From Alphaproteobacteria bacterium 32-64-14 (GTDB lineage: Bacteria; Pseudomonadota; Alphaproteobacteria; Caulobacterales; Hyphomonadaceae): a stretch of DNA of 64,000 bases. The translations under genes and the position numbers were made by a program. A model generated the notes under the pieces. That model made no database searches, was not told the DNA's origin, and saw only the letters and a list, made by a program, of their open reading frames with translations. Below are positions 60,900 to 64,000 of this stretch, piece after piece (positions within the stretch are counted from its first letter, which is position 1; every line of letters starts with the position of its first letter). The stretch covers positions 50,024 to 114,023 of the forward strand of contig NCEM01000004.1 of NCBI GenBank assembly GCA_002280725.1, in the 5' to 3' direction.

Positions 60900-63727
60900 T
60901 CCAGCTTCACCATGATGGGCGGGCCGTAGCCGAGGGCGGTGAGGCGCTTGGCTTGTGTGGCTGCGTTGCCGACGACCACGATGTACATGCGGTCTGGCGT
61001 GATCAGGCGGTTCGCGATGTCCTGCACCTGTTCGATCGTGAGGGCGTCGAGCACTGCGCCTTCCTGCGCCACATAGTCGGCGGGCAGGCCGAGGTCGCCG
61101 ATGTTGGCGAGCATGGTCAGCTTGGCGTTGAGGCTTTCGAACGAGCGCGCGCGGCTCTTGGCGAGCGAGGTGCGCGTGAGGTCGAGGTCGGCGGCGGTGA
61201 AGGTCGTGCCGTAGTCGCGGACGATGTCGCGCATCAGCGTCGCGGCCTCAAGCGTGACGTTGGAGCGGACGGGGCTGAAGACACGGAACTGGCCGGTGGT
61301 GGCGCTGCCCTGGAAGGCGGAGCGGACGCCGTAGGTGTAGCCCTTGCCTTCGCGCAGCTGCTGCGTGAGGCGCGAGGCGAAGCCGCCGCCGCCCAGCAGG
61401 AAGTTGGTCGCCGAAGCGGGGTAGAAGTCGGCGTTGGCGCGGGCGGGGCCGGGATTGGCGAACAGCAGCACCGACTGCTTGGCGCCCGGCACGTCGTAGA
61501 AATAGACGCGCGTGGGGCCGGGCGCTGTGGGCGTTGTGGCGGCGACGGCGGTAGCCGTCCCGGCGGCCCAATTGGTCGCGAGGCTGGTGAGGGTGGCTTC
61601 GGCGTCGGCCTGGCTTACCGCGCCGGCGATGCGCAAGCGGGCGTTCGAGGGATGCAGGCCGGATGTGTGGAAGGCGGCGAGATCGGCGGGCTGGAAGGCG
61701 GCGACGGACGCTTCCGTACCGAGCGGGCCCTTGCCGAGGATGTTGTCCGGGCCCCAGACGAGGCGGGCGAGAACGCGCTCCGCGATCACGTTCGGCTCGG
61801 CGCGCTCACCCTGGATCTCTGCGGTTACAGCAGCCTTCACGAGCGCGAGTTCCATTGCATCCCAGCGCGGGTGAAGCAGCATTTCCTCGACCAGCGCCAG
61901 CGTAGGCGCGAAGTTGCGGCCGAGGGTGTTGCCCGAGACGAAGAGGCGATCATCGCCGGCTGTGACGCGCACTTGTGCGCCAAGGGTCTTGAGGGCGTTC
62001 TCGAACTGCGCGCGGGTCTTAGTCTCGGTGCCGCGCGTCAGCATTTCTGCTGTGACATTGGCGAGGCCGGGGCGGGCGATGTCTTCGCGCAGGCGGCCAC
62101 CGTCGATGGAGAATTCGAAGGCGACGATGGGCAACTCGCGATCCTCGATGCCGGAGACGGCGAGGCCATTGGCGAGTTTGGCGTTCCACGGCGCAGGCGC
62201 TTTCACCACCGGCGATGCGCCGAAGGCGGGCTCGATGGAGCGGTCGAAGCTGGAAGCTGTTTTCGCCAGCGTCGCAGGGCGATCGGCTGCGGCGTCGACC
62301 GGAGCTTCGGCGCCCTGGACGATGGGCTCCTCGACGACCTTGGCGATAGCCGATCCTTCAAGCGCGAGGACGGCCTGGCCCTTGGGCACGAAGCTGGCCG
62401 CTATGTGAGCCTTGCCTTTGATGTAGGTCGTGTAGACGCGCATCACATCTTCGGCCGTGACGGCGCGGAGGCGGGCGATGTCTTCTTCGGCGAAGTCCGG
62501 GCGGCCGAGCAGGCCATCGTAACGGGCGATCTGGGCGGCCTTGTTGTTGACCGTGCCGAGACCGGCGAGGAACTGGGACTCGGCCAGCGCCTTTACGCGG
62601 GCGAGGGCCTCTGGCTGGACGCCCTCCTTCTCGAAGGCGGTGAGGCCGGCATCCACGGCGGCCTGCACGGCGTCGAGGTCGACGCCGTCGAAGGTGGTGA
62701 TGTTGAAGCCGGCAATGCCGGCAAGCTGGCCATCGTCGATCAGGCCGCCGACTTCGCCGGCGAGCTTGGCATCTTCCACCACAGCCTTGTTGAGCGGCGC
62801 TTCCTGGCCGTCAGTCAGGATGTCGAGCATCATGAGGGCGGGCCAGAAATCCTTGTCGAAGGCGGGTGGCGCGGGCCAGGCGAGCGTGAGTTGCGGCAGA
62901 GTCGCGAAGTTGTCTTCGTGCGAGAGCTTGAGGGTGGCGGCCAGCGGAGCAGGGCGCGGTGGCGCGCGCTCGACGGTTTCGCCCTTGGGAATGTCGCTGA
63001 AGTATTTCTCGACCCAGGCTTTCGCCTGCACCGGATCGAAATCGCCGGAGATCACCAGCGTGGTGTTGTTGGGCACGTACCAGCGCGCGTGGAAGGCCTT
63101 CACATCCGCGAGCGTCGCGGCGTCGAGATCGGCGAGCGAGCCGATGACGGGCCAGCTGTAGGGGTGATCAGCCGGAAACATGTTTTCGGAGAGGACCGTG
63201 AACAGGTGGCCATAGGGGCGGTTGTCCACGCTCTGGCGTTTCTCGTTCTTGACGACCTGCTTCTCTTTTTCGAGCACGGCGGGCGTCACGGTGTTGATGA
63301 AATAGCCGAGCTTGTCGGCTTCGGCCCAGAGCATCTTCTCGAGCGCGTCGTTGGGTACGGTCTGCAGGTAGACGGTCTGGTCGTTGTTGGTGAAGCCGTT
63401 GGCGCCCGAACCGCCCACGCGCGCGGTGAGCTTGTCGAGACCGCCGGGGCCGAGGTTTTCGGAATCGAGGAAGAACAGATGCTCGAACATATGGGCAAAG
63501 CCCGTGCGGCCGGGCGTTTCGCGGGCCGAGCCGGCATGGGCGGCGAGGACGACAGAGACGACAGGGTCCGACCGGTCGATGTTGAAGACGACGCGCAGGC
63601 CGTTATCGAGCGTGAAGGTTTCCACCGGCACAAGCGGGGCTTCCTTCGCCGCGGTCGTCTCCGTGCCGCAGGCGGCCGCCAGAAGCGCTGCGGCCGCAGC
63701 GAGCGCCGACCTGAATACACCGACCAT
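60896..63727 (-). CDS. M16 family zinc metallopeptidase, lipoprotein
   Basis: About 943 aa from the ATG at 63727 or the ATG immediately before it, with AAGGGAGAC upstream. A lipoprotein signal (ALAAAAALLAAAC, Cys20) precedes two M16 modules. The first has the inverted zinc site HMFEH (His79, Glu82, His83) plus the distal Glu region VLEKEKQVVKNEK. The second, from about 470, is the catalytically silent half with the later R/Y region GKGYTYGVRSAF. It degrades peptides in the periplasm. The signal and ribosome-binding context resemble those of the acylase at 31.3-33.6 kb. Confidence 0.92.
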   Translation of the reverse strand: MVGVFRSALAAAAALLAAACGTETTAAKEAPLVPVETFTLDNGLRVVFNIDRSDPVVSVVLAAHAGSARETPGRTGFAHMFEHLFFLDSENLGPGGLDKLTARVGGSGANGFTNNDQTVYLQTVPNDALEKMLWAEADKLGYFINTVTPAVLEKEKQVVKNEKRQSVDNRPYGHLFTVLSENMFPADHPYSWPVIGSLADLDAATLADVKAFHARWYVPNNTTLVISGDFDPVQAKAWVEKYFSDIPKGETVERAPPRPAPLAATLKLSHEDNFATLPQLTLAWPAPPAFDKDFWPALMMLDILTDGQEAPLNKAVVEDAKLAGEVGGLIDDGQLAGIAGFNITTFDGVDLDAVQAAVDAGLTAFEKEGVQPEALARVKALAESQFLAGLGTVNNKAAQIARYDGLLGRPDFAEEDIARLRAVTAEDVMRVYTTYIKGKAHIAASFVPKGQAVLALEGSAIAKVVEEPIVQGAEAPVDAAADRPATLAKTASSFDRSIEPAFGASPVVKAPAPWNAKLANGLAVSGIEDRELPIVAFEFSIDGGRLREDIARPGLANVTAEMLTRGTETKTRAQFENALKTLGAQVRVTAGDDRLFVSGNTLGRNFAPTLALVEEMLLHPRWDAMELALVKAAVTAEIQGERAEPNVIAERVLARLVWGPDNILGKGPLGTEASVAAFQPADLAAFHTSGLHPSNARLRIAGAVSQADAEATLTSLATNWAAGTATAVAATTPTAPGPTRVYFYDVPGAKQSVLLFANPGPARANADFYPASATNFLLGGGGFASRLTQQLREGKGYTYGVRSAFQGSATTGQFRVFSPVRSNVTLEAATLMRDIVRDYGTTFTAADLDLTRTSLAKSRARSFESLNAKLTMLANIGDLGLPADYVAQEGAVLDALTIEQVQDIANRLITPDRMYIVVVGNAATQAKRLTALGYGPPIMVKLD

Positions 63728-63903
63728 CATGACGTCTCCCTTGGGCGCCGGAAGATCAGCATGCGGCAGGCGGGTGTTCAATGGGCGGCCGGTGGATCGA
63801 ACAGCGCAGGCGGGAAACGGCAGAAACATGGGCATCAATCGCCGGATTGGCCCTTGCAGCGCGGCGTTGACGGGCTCTGGCCTTTCCGTTTGACTTCAGA
63901 CGT

Positions 63904-64000
63904 CTAGCAGGCTGTTGAAGAAGTCCAAGGTATGGCGCGGAATTCCGATTCATCGCCGTTGTCGAAGCAGATTTCGCCTGTGAGCGAACCGTCGGGTTCG
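63904..64000 (-). CDS. C-terminal end of a gene running off the window
   Basis: An open frame enters from the right edge and ends at TAG (63904). Its visible part reads EPDGSLTGEICFDNGDESEF then RAIPWTSSTAC. The first 25 residues look like a real acidic beta-rich domain. The last few codons coincide with GGACTTCTTCAACAGCCTGC (reverse strand), which resembles terminal sequences of some insertion elements, so the native end of the gene may be missing. Confidence 0.4.
   Translation of the reverse strand, partial: EPDGSLTGEICFDNGDESEFRAIPWTSSTAC

Noticed and set aside
60953..63907. Plus-strand open frame of 984 codons
   Set aside because: It is the antisense shadow of the M16 protease, which has an intact zinc motif. 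The translated product is Gly/Val/Glu-rich low-complexity sequence.

Overview
The window is high-GC bacterial chromosomal DNA, most likely from an alphaproteobacterium of the Hyphomonadaceae/Caulobacterales type. The evidence is the set of typically alphaproteobacterial families (DUF1491, DUF4169, DUF2336, DUF2239, DUF6489), the trmL / petABC arrangement, the rpiA - DUF2059-like - gor order, and dispersed palindromic repeats of the kind common in these genomes. No rRNA, tRNA, CRISPR array or prophage was recognised. Genus-level identity cannot be read from the sequence alone.

Layout. 0.2-5.3 kb: two tandem membrane-anchored TIR-domain proteins, one with a peptidoglycan-binding-like module and MORN repeats, the other with a WD40-type propeller. 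5.3-8.6 kb: an unknown membrane protein, a pyridoxamine-phosphate-oxidase-like stress protein, a MAPEG protein and an Old Yellow Enzyme. 8.6-9.6 kb: a gene-poor island of palindromic repeats with a predicted 39-aa membrane peptide. 9.6-14.8 kb: DNA glycosylase (Tag-like), GFA protein, DUF4169, acyltransferase, small DUF proteins and a cold-shock-like/DUF805 fusion closed by a strong terminator. 14.8-17.3 kb: an LpoB / COG3014 / YcfL lipoprotein operon. 17.5-25 kb: GST, ATPase, prfC, an alpha/beta-hydrolase-like lipoprotein, an MFS pump and two more GSTs. 25-38.3 kb: secreted proteins, a GmrSD-like DUF262/DUF1524 protein, DUF2336, Uup-type ABC-F, a penicillin-acylase-family lipoprotein, a PBP1a-like enzyme and a repeat-rich lipoprotein. 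38.4-45.5 kb: a frameshifted small secreted gene, soxR with an almost perfect SoxR box facing a VOC gene, a frameshifted acyl-CoA synthetase, an MDR dehydrogenase, and a DUF2239-MATE pair behind tandem operator-like repeats. 45.6-53.6 kb: DUF6489, rpiA, DUF2059-like, a COG4315 protein, gor, an orphan ParA with a small partner, dienelactone hydrolase, a class-A phosphatase-like lipoprotein with an altered catalytic residue, and two paralogous cysteine-containing lipoproteins. 53.6-64 kb: trmL, the cytochrome bc1 operon petABC, GNAT, two palindromic repeats, MTA phosphorylase, LysE, GST, an M16 metalloprotease, and the truncated end of another gene.

Themes. Thiol and electrophile handling is over-represented (four GST-fold proteins, gor, MAPEG, GFA, VOC, OYE, SoxR), as is the cell envelope (at least eight lipoproteins, the LpoB trio, a PBP, an M16 protease and an acylase). 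The most unusual content is the tandem membrane TIR pair, whose linker repeat also occurs six times in the proline-rich lipoprotein at 36.9-38.3 kb. Two genes carry clear reading-frame lesions. Whether these are real or assembly errors cannot be decided here.
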